A DNA stretch of 7,835 nucleotides from Solirubrobacterales bacterium (lineage in GTDB: Bacteria; Actinomycetota; Thermoleophilia; Solirubrobacterales; Solirubrobacteraceae). Position 1 is the stretch's first letter, and every line of letters starts with the position of its first letter. The notes beneath the pieces were generated by a model. It was not told the origin of the DNA, searched no databases, and saw only the letters and a list, made by a program, of their open reading frames with translations. Below are positions 1 to 5,030 of this stretch, one piece after another. The position numbers and the translations under genes were made by a program. The DNA is taken from contig JAOPZU010000592.1 of assembly GCA_025963955.1 (NCBI GenBank), positions 1 to 7,835 of the forward strand, written 5' to 3'.

Positions 1-2
1 CC

Positions 3-95
3 ATTCCCGTCCCGACCCTCGGTACCGTCACCGACCCAGGCCGGCACCGGGACAGCAGCGGTGCGCGGGCCACCCGCCGGGCACGCAGCGACTGA
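3..95 (+). CDS. 3' end of an unidentified upstream gene (partial)
   Basis: This frame is open from the window edge to a TGA at 93-95, giving about 30 C-terminal residues that begin IPVPTLGTVTD and end in an Arg-rich tail. I chose it because 25 of its 30 codons end in G or C, more than in the other two frames over the same stretch. Too little is present to name a function. An alternative is the frame ending at TGA 122-124, which would overlap the next gene's GTG start in the GTGA fashion common here, but its third-position GC is clearly lower. The next gene's frame is also open to the window edge, so which frame is coding here is not certain. Confidence 0.35.
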   Translation: MPVPTLGTVTDPGRHRDSSGARATRRARSD

Positions 96-120
96 CCCCA
101 CACAGGCCACAATCAGCGAC

Positions 121-387
121 GTGACCGACCCGCAGCCCGACCCGCTCACCCTCGCCGCCGAACTGCTCACCATCGCCGGGGACAAGGAACCAGGGCAGGC
201 CATCACCGCCCGCAACGACGTGATGCGCGCCCAGGTGTACGCCCTGCTGTCCATCGCCGAATCGTTGGCGACCCTCGCCGTAAACACCACCCCGACACCA
301 CCGGCACCGCCTGTCGAGCCACCCACAGACGAGCCCACCAGCCCGCCCGAAACGGAGCCACCCACCGATGCCGAACTACCCGGCTGA
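121..387 (+). CDS. small Pro-rich acidic hypothetical protein
   Basis: The 88-residue product has two parts. Residues 1-60 look helical, with the stretch AQVYALLSIAESLATLAV resembling small actinophage proteins of unknown role. Residues 61-88 are a Pro/Thr/Glu-rich tail. No catalytic motif, signal peptide or membrane segment is seen. I prefer the GTG at 121 because coding quality upstream is better in another frame; the in-frame GTG at 61 would add 20 residues and the frame is open to the window edge. No good ribosome binding site precedes 121. The last 20 bases overlap the start of the first whiB-like gene, so the two are probably cotranscribed. Function unknown. Confidence 0.6.
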   Translation: MTDPQPDPLTLAAELLTIAGDKEPGQAITARNDVMRAQVYALLSIAESLATLAVNTTPTPPAPPVEPPTDEPTSPPETEPPTDAELPG

Positions 388-760
388 CGCCGCCTGCGCC
401 CACTCAGGACACCCAGCGGGCACCTGGGACGAGAGGATCGCCGGAGAAACCGCGGCCCAACGACAGGCCCGCTACACCCTCGCCCTGTCCATCTGCGCCG
501 AATGCCCCGTCCGCGGCGAATGCGCCAACGACCAAGACCTCGGCGGAGGCATCCGAGCCGGCATCATCCACCCCGACAAAGTCCCCGGCTGGTCCGGCCT
601 CGACTGGGGCCTCCCCGCCCCCGGCGCCCACCTCGCCCGCTGCGGCACCGTGTCCGCCTACAACCGGCACCTACGCAACGGCGAAGACATCGACCCGTCG
701 TGCCGCACCGCGGCCACCGAGTACCGGGAAGCCAACAAACGGGCGCGACACGCCGCCTGA
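368..760 (+). CDS. WhiB-like iron-sulfur regulator 1 with extra C-terminal Cys module
   Basis: The 130-residue protein carries the WhiB cysteine pattern: C10, then C43-x2-C46-x5-C52 in ICAECPVRGEC, which should hold a [4Fe-4S] cluster. WhiB family members act in the cytoplasm, mostly by binding the primary sigma factor; the mycobacteriophage TM4 WhiB is known to affect host septation and superinfection. Here the usual G-(V/I)-W-G-G turn reads GGGIRAG (59-65), so the Trp that contacts sigma in studied members is absent. Residues 91-126 form an added module (CGT, Y98, H101, R103, C112, A115, Y119) also seen in the second whiB gene of this window. GGAG at 354-357 lies 10 bases before the ATG. 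The start lies inside the preceding gene. WhiB assignment is firm; the target is unknown. Confidence 0.9.
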   Translation: MPNYPADAACAHSGHPAGTWDERIAGETAAQRQARYTLALSICAECPVRGECANDQDLGGGIRAGIIHPDKVPGWSGLDWGLPAPGAHLARCGTVSAYNRHLRNGEDIDPSCRTAATEYREANKRARHAA

Positions 761-781
761 ACCCGGCCCTTGCGCGCCTCG

Positions 782-805
782 CTGTCTACCGACCATAGTC
801 AAGCC
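782..805 (+). promoter_or_regulatory. operator-like motif, copy 1
   Basis: The core CTACCGACCATAG plus the following TCAAGCC matches the element at 3385-3408 at 18 of 24 positions. The copy is only partly symmetric: the outer CTA/TAG and inner G/C pairs hold and two pairs fail. It lies upstream of the replication operon and overlaps the possible -10 box, which would suit a repressor or activator site. No protein can be assigned to it. Confidence 0.4.
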
Positions 806-838
806 GTCACGGTAAGCTAGACCGGCAGGGCAAGAAAA

Positions 839-870
839 AGGCCGCCAGCTCTGGCAGGAGCGGACGGCCT
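839..870 (+). other. stem-loop in the leader of the replication operon
   Basis: AGGCCG (839-844) pairs with CGGCCT (865-870). Inside it CCAG (845-848) can pair with CTGG (851-854), though the two-base loop would force the inner stem to open slightly. A run of five A residues precedes the stem and there is no T run after it, so it is not a classical terminator. It lies about 40 bases before the start at 909 and could be a leader hairpin affecting translation or RNA stability, or a protein-binding site. Confidence 0.35.
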
Positions 871-908
871 CAGCACTCCACCCTCTAACCGATCGGAGCA
901 CTGCTGCC

Positions 909-1109
909 ATGAGCATAACTGAACCGCGCCCACGCACGGAAGACGAGCACATCGCCGTCACCCGAAAGAGTTGGGCGCTCGACCACCTCGCCTACGCCGC
1001 CGGTGAACTCGCCCGCCAACGCGGCGTCCTCGACTACTTCACCGAACGCGCCCAGCAGTATGGCTGCACCCCCGACGAAATCGCCGAGATCCTGGCAGCA
1101 CACCAGTGA
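909..1109 (+). CDS. small hypothetical protein, first gene of replication operon
   Basis: The 66-residue product is charged and mostly helical by composition. Its C-terminal part, YGCTPDEIAEILAAHQ, resembles one helix of a helix-turn-helix but no complete DNA-binding fold can be argued. It has a good ribosome binding site (GGAG at 895-898, 10 bases before ATG). Its TGA at 1107-1109 overlaps the GTG of the next gene, implying translational coupling. Being the first gene after the control region, it may be an early protein. I do not recognise the family. Confidence 0.7.
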   Translation: MSITEPRPRTEDEHIAVTRKSWALDHLAYAAGELARQRGVLDYFTERAQQYGCTPDEIAEILAAHQ

Positions 1110-1342
1110 GGCGGCGTCGCCGCTCCTCCGCGGACGCCGTGGCGATGGACCCCGAAGGCGCGACCGTCGAACTGCTGGACACGCTGTCTCTGACCTCGCT
1201 CGCCCTCTCGGTGTGCGGCATTGAATGCGACGACTGGGAATGCGACTGCATGGACAACGACGCGACCGTCGTACTGGACCGGCCCGAGGTCGAACGGCTC
1301 CGCGATGCGCTCACCACGTGGCTAGAGCGGGGCGCCCTGTGA
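1106..1342 (+). CDS. small Cys-containing acidic hypothetical protein
   Basis: The product is up to 78 residues. It has an Arg-rich N-terminus (five Arg in residues 2-6) and a cysteine cluster C-x3-C-x5-C-x-C in VCGIECDDWECDCMDND (37-48), surrounded by acidic residues. The cluster could bind a metal, but no named family fits. The C-terminal part (LDRPEVERLRDALTTWLE) is helical. The GTG at 1106 overlaps the previous stop as GTGA; GTG 1139 and ATG 1145 are possible later starts that would drop the Arg-rich segment. Its own TGA (1340-1342) overlaps the GTG of the initiator-like gene, placing it firmly in the replication operon. Confidence 0.65.
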   Translation: MRRRRRSSADAVAMDPEGATVELLDTLSLTSLALSVCGIECDDWECDCMDNDATVVLDRPEVERLRDALTTWLERGAL

Positions 1343-2142
1343 CGTGGTTCCGCGTGGATGACGACCTGGCGTTCCACCGTAAGACCGTGCGTGCCGGCAA
1401 CGCCGCTATGGGCCTATGGGTCCGCGCAGGAGCCTGGTGTTCACAGCAGCTGAGCGATGGTGTGGTGCCTGCGGACATCGCCCGCACCCTCGGCAAGCCG
1501 TCCGAGATCAAGGCACTCGTGACCGCAGAGCTGTGGGAAATCGACGGAGATTCGTACCGTTTCCACGACTATTTCACGCGGAATCCTTCTCGCGCCGAGG
1601 TGGAGCAGCGACGTGAGGCCGAGGCGAAAAAGAAGGCCGACTGGCGGGCTAAGCGTGAGGCACAACGCGCAGGTCAGGGCACGTTGTCCACCGGGGACAC
1701 GACCGGGGACAACACCGGGGACTCCCCCAGTCCGTCCCCGAGGGAGTCCACCGGGGTGTCCGATGGGGTGTCCCGCTCTTCCCGACCCGACCCGACCCGA
1801 CCCAGTACTTCTAACGAAGTACTAACTACGCCGACCAAGCCGCTCCGCGCCGTCGCAGAGATCGACAACGCCGGGCAGGTCATGGGCCTCTGGCTGGAAT
1901 CCCTCACCCGTCGACCACCAAGCGCGGTGGTGGGCCAGATCGCGAAGCAGGTCAAGACGTTGCTCGCCGACAAGTTCACCCCGCAGGAAATCATCGACGG
2001 GCTCAACGCCTGGCAGGCGAAGGGCCTCCACCCATCGACGCTGCCGTCCGTGGTGAACGAGACGATCAACAAGCCGAAGCGGCCCACCTACACCGATGAG
2101 GTCCGCCAGCCCGTCTCAGCGTTCTCGGCGGTGGCCAAGTGA
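1339..2142 (+). CDS. phage replication initiator-like protein (N-terminal winged-helix type)
   Basis: The 267-residue protein begins TWFRVDDDLAFHRKTVRAGNAA, a start I associate with actinophage proteins annotated as replication initiation or HTH DNA-binding proteins. Three parts are visible: residues 1-85, an N-terminal domain containing NAAMGLWVRAGAWCSQQLSDG and likely to bind DNA; 86-111, a highly charged Lys/Arg/Glu helix; 112-170, a Ser/Thr/Pro/Gly/Asp linker with repeated TGD; and 175-245, a helical C-terminal domain. It probably recognises the phage origin and works with the helicase-like protein encoded next. The GTG at 1339 overlaps the preceding stop and its TGA overlaps the next GTG. 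An in-frame ATG-less extension back to 1225 is rejected because it lies over the preceding gene. The linker DNA holds repeats described separately. Family placement is from recall and not from a search. Confidence 0.75.
   Translation: MTWFRVDDDLAFHRKTVRAGNAAMGLWVRAGAWCSQQLSDGVVPADIARTLGKPSEIKALVTAELWEIDGDSYRFHDYFTRNPSRAEVEQRREAEAKKKADWRAKREAQRAGQGTLSTGDTTGDNTGDSPSPSPRESTGVSDGVSRSSRPDPTRPSTSNEVLTTPTKPLRAVAEIDNAGQVMGLWLESLTRRPPSAVVGQIAKQVKTLLADKFTPQEIIDGLNAWQAKGLHPSTLPSVVNETINKPKRPTYTDEVRQPVSAFSAVAK
1690..1722 (+). repeat. three phased 12-bp direct repeats (iteron-like)
   Basis: ACCGGGGAC occurs at 1690-1698, 1702-1710 and 1714-1722, spaced exactly 12 bases apart. A related ACCGGGGTG lies at 1750-1758 and an inverted GTCCCCG at 1734-1740. 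In protein they encode TGD repeats in the linker. They may be simple coding repeats or initiator-binding iterons. Confidence 0.6.
1781..1800 (+). repeat. four tandem copies of CCCGA
   Basis: Four perfect tandem CCCGA units run from 1781 to 1800 and are followed by CCCAG. The unit is five bases, so it is not in step with codons and reads as SRPDPTRP. Slippage may vary the copy number and would then shift the frame of the initiator-like gene. Confidence 0.75.
1804..1823 (+). repeat. perfect 8-bp inverted repeat in an AT-richer pocket
   Basis: AGTACTTC (1804-1811) and GAAGTACT (1816-1823) are exact reverse complements around TAAC. The stretch 1804-1830 is much richer in A and T than its surroundings. 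It sits next to the CCCGA tandem and 80 bases after the 12-bp repeats, inside the initiator-like gene. The layout recalls phage origins embedded in initiator genes, as in lambda O. Confidence 0.7.
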
Positions 2143-3380
2143 CCGAGCCGATCGCCAACCACCACGCCGAACGCCAGGTGCTCGGGACGCTGATGCAGGC
2201 CCCGAACCTGGCCGAGCAGGTGTGGGCGGCCTTGTCGCCGTCGGACTTCCACCACAACCAGCACGCCGCGATCGCATCCGAGCTGTACCGCCGGCACCTC
2301 GCCGGTGAGCCCGTGTCCCCCACGGTGCTCATGTCCGCGGCGATGGCGGAGGGCACGCTGGGGAAGTTCGGTGGCGGCAACTACCTGATGGACCTGTACG
2401 GCGGCGTGGAGATCCCCCTCAGCGCCCCCCTGCTGGCTGAAGACATCAGGCGGGCAGCAGTACGCCGAGGACTCGTGGAACTCGGTCAGCGGCTCGCACA
2501 GCGAGCTAGCAACCCCACCTGTGAACCACTCGCACTCACATCCGAGATGCAAGCCCAACTCGCCGACATCAGCGAAGCCGAACTCATCACCGGCAACATC
2601 ACCGTCCCCACCCTCACCGAATTCCTACACGGCGACGACGACCCCGAAGACTGGGTCATCCCCGGCTTGCTCGCCCGCGACGACCGGCTCATCCTCACCG
2701 GCGCCGAAGGACTCGGCAAAATGATGCTGCTCCGCCAAATCGCCGTCATGGCCGCAGCCGGACTCGACCCCTTCAACGCCCGACCCGTCCCACCCCAGAC
2801 CGTGCTCCTCATCGACCTCGAAAACCCGGCACAGATCATGCGGCAAACCATGCGCGGCATCGTCGAATCCGCCCGGGTCGCCTCCTCCAACCACAACCTC
2901 ACCGACCGACTGTTCGTGGAACGCCGACCCGAAGGACTCAACCTCGCCGAGCCCGCCAACGTCGCCTGGCTCATGAAACGCGTCACCCTCTGCCAACCCG
3001 ACATCCTCGTCATCGGCCCCATCTACAAACTGATGAACGACAACCCCAACGACGAAGCCACCGCACGCGCCTGCACCGTCGCACTCGACCTCATCCGCAC
3101 CCACGGCAAATGCGCGCTCCTCCTCGAAGCCCACGCCGGGCACGGCAACAACGCCATGACCGACCGACCAGTCCGACCAACCGGCTCCAGCCTGTGGATG
3201 CGCTGGCCCGAGTTCGGCATCGGCCTGCGCCACGCCAAAACCGATGACGCCGTCGAATTCCGCCGCGTCGACCTCGTCCACTGGCGCGGTGCCCGCGGCG
3301 AACGCTCCTGGCCCACCCAGCTCATGGCCGGCCAGAAGTGGCCGTTCGTCATCCCCCCGTTCGAGGGCCGTCCCGCATGA
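2139..3380 (+). CDS. DnaB-N domain fused to RepA-like (AAA_25) replication ATPase
   Basis: The 413-residue protein joins two domains. Residues 1-115 resemble the DnaB helicase N-terminal domain (AERQVLGTLMQ, LSPSDFHHNQHAAI, YLMDLYGG). Residues 160-400 resemble a RecA-fold RepA/AAA_25 ATPase: Walker A at 188-196 (GAEGLGKMM), TVLLIDLENP (221-230), the second acidic strand PDILVIGPIYKL (287-298) and LLLEAHAGH (327-335). It would unwind or load at the phage origin, acting after the initiator-like protein. The Ser/Thr that normally follows the Walker A Lys is Met195, which is odd. The GTG overlaps the previous stop. Codon use changes near 2440: Glu is GAG in 6 of 7 cases in residues 1-93 but GAA in 12 of 13 in residues 101-265, and Leu moves from CTG to CTC. 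This suggests a recombination joint between the domains. Confidence 0.88.
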   Translation: MTEPIANHHAERQVLGTLMQAPNLAEQVWAALSPSDFHHNQHAAIASELYRRHLAGEPVSPTVLMSAAMAEGTLGKFGGGNYLMDLYGGVEIPLSAPLLAEDIRRAAVRRGLVELGQRLAQRASNPTCEPLALTSEMQAQLADISEAELITGNITVPTLTEFLHGDDDPEDWVIPGLLARDDRLILTGAEGLGKMMLLRQIAVMAAAGLDPFNARPVPPQTVLLIDLENPAQIMRQTMRGIVESARVASSNHNLTDRLFVERRPEGLNLAEPANVAWLMKRVTLCQPDILVIGPIYKLMNDNPNDEATARACTVALDLIRTHGKCALLLEAHAGHGNNAMTDRPVRPTGSSLWMRWPEFGIGLRHAKTDDAVEFRRVDLVHWRGARGERSWPTQLMAGQKWPFVIPPFEGRPA

Positions 3381-3384
3381 CCAA

Positions 3385-3408
3385 TTGCCTACGGACCGTA
3401 GACAAACC
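3385..3408 (+). promoter_or_regulatory. operator-like palindrome, motif copy 2
   Basis: The span 3385-3405 is a 21-base palindrome with 9 of 10 pairs matching around A3395: TTG/CAA outside and CTACGG/CCGTAG inside, with one mismatch (3388/3402). The motif extends to 3408 and matches 782-805 at 18 of 24 positions. TAGACA (3399-3404) could act as a -35 box with GAGAAT (3423-3428) 18 bases on, so a bound regulator would cover it. Third-position GC of the overlapping frame drops here, which supports a non-coding role. Confidence 0.5.
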
Positions 3409-3433
3409 GGCTACCGACATGGGAGAATCAGGC

Positions 3434-3589
3434 ATGGCCGACGCCCCGATGCGAATCAGTCCCGACGGGCGCGATCTGGCGATCCGCAACCGCGACTACG
3501 ACTACTTCCCGTGGCGTGTTACGGACGGGTCGCAGCGCGCCGACAAGCAGGTCGCCGACTGGCTGCCGCTCGTCCGGGCCGACCGATGA
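3434..3589 (+). CDS. small hypothetical actinophage protein
   Basis: The 51-residue product starts MADAPMRISPDGRDLAIRN and continues with an aromatic patch (YDYFPWRV) and the ending DKQVADWLPLVRADR. I recall similar short proteins (MRISPDG...VADW) in actinophages, without known function. The ATG at 3434 has a strong ribosome binding site, GGGAGA at 3421-3426, seven bases upstream. The same frame also starts at ATG 3377, overlapping the previous stop as ATGA, and at 3419. The longer form would read through the palindrome at 3385-3405 with poor third-position GC, so I prefer 3434. Its stop overlaps the start of the second whiB-like gene. Confidence 0.6.
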   Translation: MADAPMRISPDGRDLAIRNRDYDYFPWRVTDGSQRADKQVADWLPLVRADR

Positions 3590-4005
3590 GCGCGGAGAAC
3601 GATCCGCGGGCCTGCTCCACCACCCCCGGCGCCAACCCCGACTGGTGGCACGCCGACGACCCCCGACTCCAACACGCCGCCCGCACCATCTGCGCAAGCT
3701 GCCCAGTCCGCACACCCTGCCTCGAACTCGCGTTGAGCGAAGGCGAACCGCAGGGCATCTGGGGTGGCCTCGACCCCCACGAACGCGCACAGATCGCCGC
3801 CGCCTGGGCCTTGCCCCGGCCACAAATCCGGCCACCCCACGGCCACCGCACCCGCTACGTCGGCACCCGCAACACCCCCGGCTGCCGCTGCCACACCTGC
3901 ACCGCCGCACACGCCCGCTACGAACACGCACGCCGCACCGGACAACTCCCCGAAAAAACACCACTCGGCATCGTCAACGAACAGCCACAGCTGGTGGCTT
4001 GGTGA
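3586..4005 (+). CDS. WhiB-like iron-sulfur regulator 2 with C-terminal Cys module
   Basis: The 139-residue protein has all WhiB hallmarks: C10, C36-x2-C39-x5-C45 in ICASCPVRTPC, and an intact GIWGG turn at 57-61. It should bind a [4Fe-4S] cluster and, like studied relatives, the host primary sigma factor. Residues 85-117 form an added module (HGHRTRY, C100, C102, C105, AAHARYEHARR) similar in layout to that of the first WhiB protein here; the three cysteines and histidines could bind zinc. The ATG overlaps the preceding TGA as ATGA. The frame is open far upstream but those codons lie over other genes. The last residues (QPQLVAW) and the stop are encoded by the left arm of the 44-bp palindrome. 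Confidence 0.92.
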   Translation: MSAENDPRACSTTPGANPDWWHADDPRLQHAARTICASCPVRTPCLELALSEGEPQGIWGGLDPHERAQIAAAWALPRPQIRPPHGHRTRYVGTRNTPGCRCHTCTAAHARYEHARRTGQLPEKTPLGIVNEQPQLVAW

Positions 4006-4027
4006 TCACCAAGCCACCAGCTGTGGC
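3984..4027 (+). terminator. perfect 44-bp palindrome, probable bidirectional terminator
   Basis: Positions 3984-4005 are the exact reverse complement of 4006-4027. As RNA it folds to a 20-bp stem (3984-4003 with 4008-4027) and a GATC loop. The stop codon of the whiB-like gene (4003-4005) lies at its centre. No T run follows, but actinobacterial terminators often lack one. It separates the regulatory and replication genes from the packaging genes. Alternatives are a binding site for a dimeric protein or part of the packaging site. Confidence 0.7.
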
Positions 4028-4090
4028 GCTCCCTGCTCGCACGGTGGTGTTGAGTCCACGCGACGACGCTCCAAGAGTGACCTTGGATGG

Positions 4091-4183
4091 ATGGGTCACT
4101 GCAACCGCCCCGTCAAGGGCTGGGGAGACCGTTGCTGGCAGCACCGCGAAACCGCTGCCACGCCACCGGACACCCTGACCTGA
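4091..4183 (+). CDS. possible micro-ORF with Cys/His motif
   Basis: A 30-residue frame begins MGHCNRPVKGWGDRCWQHR. The spacing H3, C4, C15, H18 resembles short Cys/His peptides found in actinophages and actinobacteria, of unknown role. It ends two bases before the start of the terminase small-subunit gene, which suits a coupled gene. The frame is open further upstream with CGAPCSHGG, but no ATG, GTG or TTG start is present there after the palindrome. No good ribosome binding site is visible. It could also be the remnant of a longer gene. Confidence 0.35.
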   Translation: MGHCNRPVKGWGDRCWQHRETAATPPDTLT

Positions 4184-4185
4184 CC

Positions 4186-4650
4186 ATGGCACGCATCCCG
4201 GACGACGTGCGCGAAGCAGTAGCGGAAGACCTCCGTGCAGGACTCATGTCAACCCGCGACATCGCCGACAAACACAGCATCGGACTCGCCTCCGTCTCAC
4301 GCATCGCCGGCCAATACGGCATCGAGGCCGGGGATCGTTCCGTGGTGAAACGCGCGGTGGAAGCCCGGAAGGTTGACATTGCTGCTGAGCAGGCGCGTCT
4401 GGCGCAGTTGCTGATCGGTGATGCTTTCCGGCTGCGTGATCGTGCGTGGGAGCCGCAGACAGTAGCGCTGTCGGGGAAGCATGGGGTGGAGATTGTGGAG
4501 ATTCCAACCCCGGCCGGGGATTTCCGCAACTTCTACACCAGCATCGGGATCATCGTGGACAAGGTGAATGTGCTGACCCGGGATGACAGTGATGGGATGG
4601 CTGCAGTGGATTCGTGGCTGCGGTCGCTGGGCGTGGGGAACACGCAGTGA
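4186..4650 (+). CDS. terS: terminase small subunit-like HTH protein
   Basis: The 154-residue protein has an N-terminal helix-turn-helix, residues 6-47 (LMSTRDIADKHSIGLASVSRIAGQYGI), and a helical remainder containing LLIGDAFRLRDRAWEP (76-90) and DFRNFYTSIGIIVDKVNVL (112-130). This layout, one gene before the large terminase, fits the small subunit that recognises packaging sites and feeds the motor; length is typical. The ATG at 4186 is preferred over 4087, whose 33 extra residues have poor composition. Codon use changes at about 4325, right after the HTH: before it Ile is always ATC and Gln CAA; after it GAT, CGT, GCT, ATT and CAG become common. Its stop overlaps the next GTG. The role is inferred from position and fold. 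Confidence 0.7.
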   Translation: MARIPDDVREAVAEDLRAGLMSTRDIADKHSIGLASVSRIAGQYGIEAGDRSVVKRAVEARKVDIAAEQARLAQLLIGDAFRLRDRAWEPQTVALSGKHGVEIVEIPTPAGDFRNFYTSIGIIVDKVNVLTRDDSDGMAAVDSWLRSLGVGNTQ

Positions 4651-5030
4651 GCGACCTGGACTCGACTTGTCCGCAGTGCGGTGTTCCGGGCGGTGGTCAC
4701 CTGACGTCGTGCGACCGCTACCCGTCACCTGATGGCGTTCAGCTCTGCGCACGATGCGATCACCGCTTCACCGATCACGTCTACGGGCCATGTGACGTGG
4801 AGTGCGGCGGTGTTCGGGTCGATGGCTGTCCGGCATTTGAGTGGACGGCGGTTCAGGCTGTGATGCCCGTTGTCCGACCGTTGCGCGTGAACTGCGACCG
4901 TCAGTCTGTGAGCATCAGCTACACGCACCGCATCGCTGACCCGCCATCACCTCAGCAGTGCTGTTCACACGGCCTCATCGTGCGTTGGGCTGGCGGCTGG
5001 CGCGGCATCGTGTGGCAAGTCGAGCGGTGA
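4647..5030 (+). CDS. Cys-rich putative zinc-binding protein between the terminase genes
   Basis: The 127-residue product has C8-x2-C11 (CPQCG), C22, then C34-x2-C37 (CARCDHRFTDH), C49, C53 and C61, a pattern like small zinc-binding domains; C-terminal C115-C116 pair is less clearly part of it. I do not recognise a named family. The C-terminal half is less conserved-looking with scattered Trp. GGGGAA at 4635-4640 is a good ribosome binding site for the GTG at 4647, which overlaps the small-terminase stop; its own stop overlaps the large-terminase GTG. Many wobble positions are T, unlike most neighbours, so it may be a later insertion. It lacks the HNH motif often found near terminases. Confidence 0.65.
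   Translation: MSDLDSTCPQCGVPGGGHLTSCDRYPSPDGVQLCARCDHRFTDHVYGPCDVECGGVRVDGCPAFEWTAVQAVMPVVRPLRVNCDRQSVSISYTHRIADPPSPQQCCSHGLIVRWAGGWRGIVWQVER

Larger units (their letters stand above)
761..908 (+). promoter_or_regulatory. intergenic control region with candidate promoter
   Basis: This 148-base gap has no convincing gene. TTGCGC (770-775) and CATAGT (794-799) are separated by 18 bases and could be a sigma70-type promoter, each hexamer being only a partial match to consensus. A motif shared with 3385-3408 covers 782-805 and overlaps the putative -10. A stem-loop follows at 839-870, and GGAG at 895-898 sits 10 bases before the ATG at 909. This is the largest gap before the replication genes, so it is the likely start of their transcription. 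The promoter call is weak; the status as a non-coding leader is stronger. Confidence 0.45.

Noticed and set aside
1690..1800. CRISPR-like array suggested by repeated GC-rich units
   Set aside because: Repeats are only 5-12 bases, spacers are nearly absent, and they lie within a coding linker.
2625..3281. Minus-strand open frame opposite the replication ATPase
   Set aside because: It covers the RecA-like motifs of the real gene and is Gly/Val/Asp-rich with no recognisable domain.
3377..3433. Longer N-terminus for the 51-residue protein from ATG 3377
   Set aside because: The segment has poor third-position GC and carries the palindrome, while ATG 3434 has a strong ribosome binding site.
3838..3942. 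HNH endonuclease in the Cys/His tail of WhiB 2
   Set aside because: The His and Cys residues do not form the HNH core, and the tail continues directly from an intact WhiB domain.
4050..4078. Possible late promoter TTGAGT, 17 bases, AAGAGT
   Set aside because: The -10 hexamer matches consensus at only three positions; too weak to call, though a promoter is expected after the terminator-like palindrome.
3516..4178. Plus-strand open frame of 220 codons across the second whiB gene
   Set aside because: It encodes almost only Arg, Pro and Thr in the whiB region, a frame shadow of GC-rich DNA.
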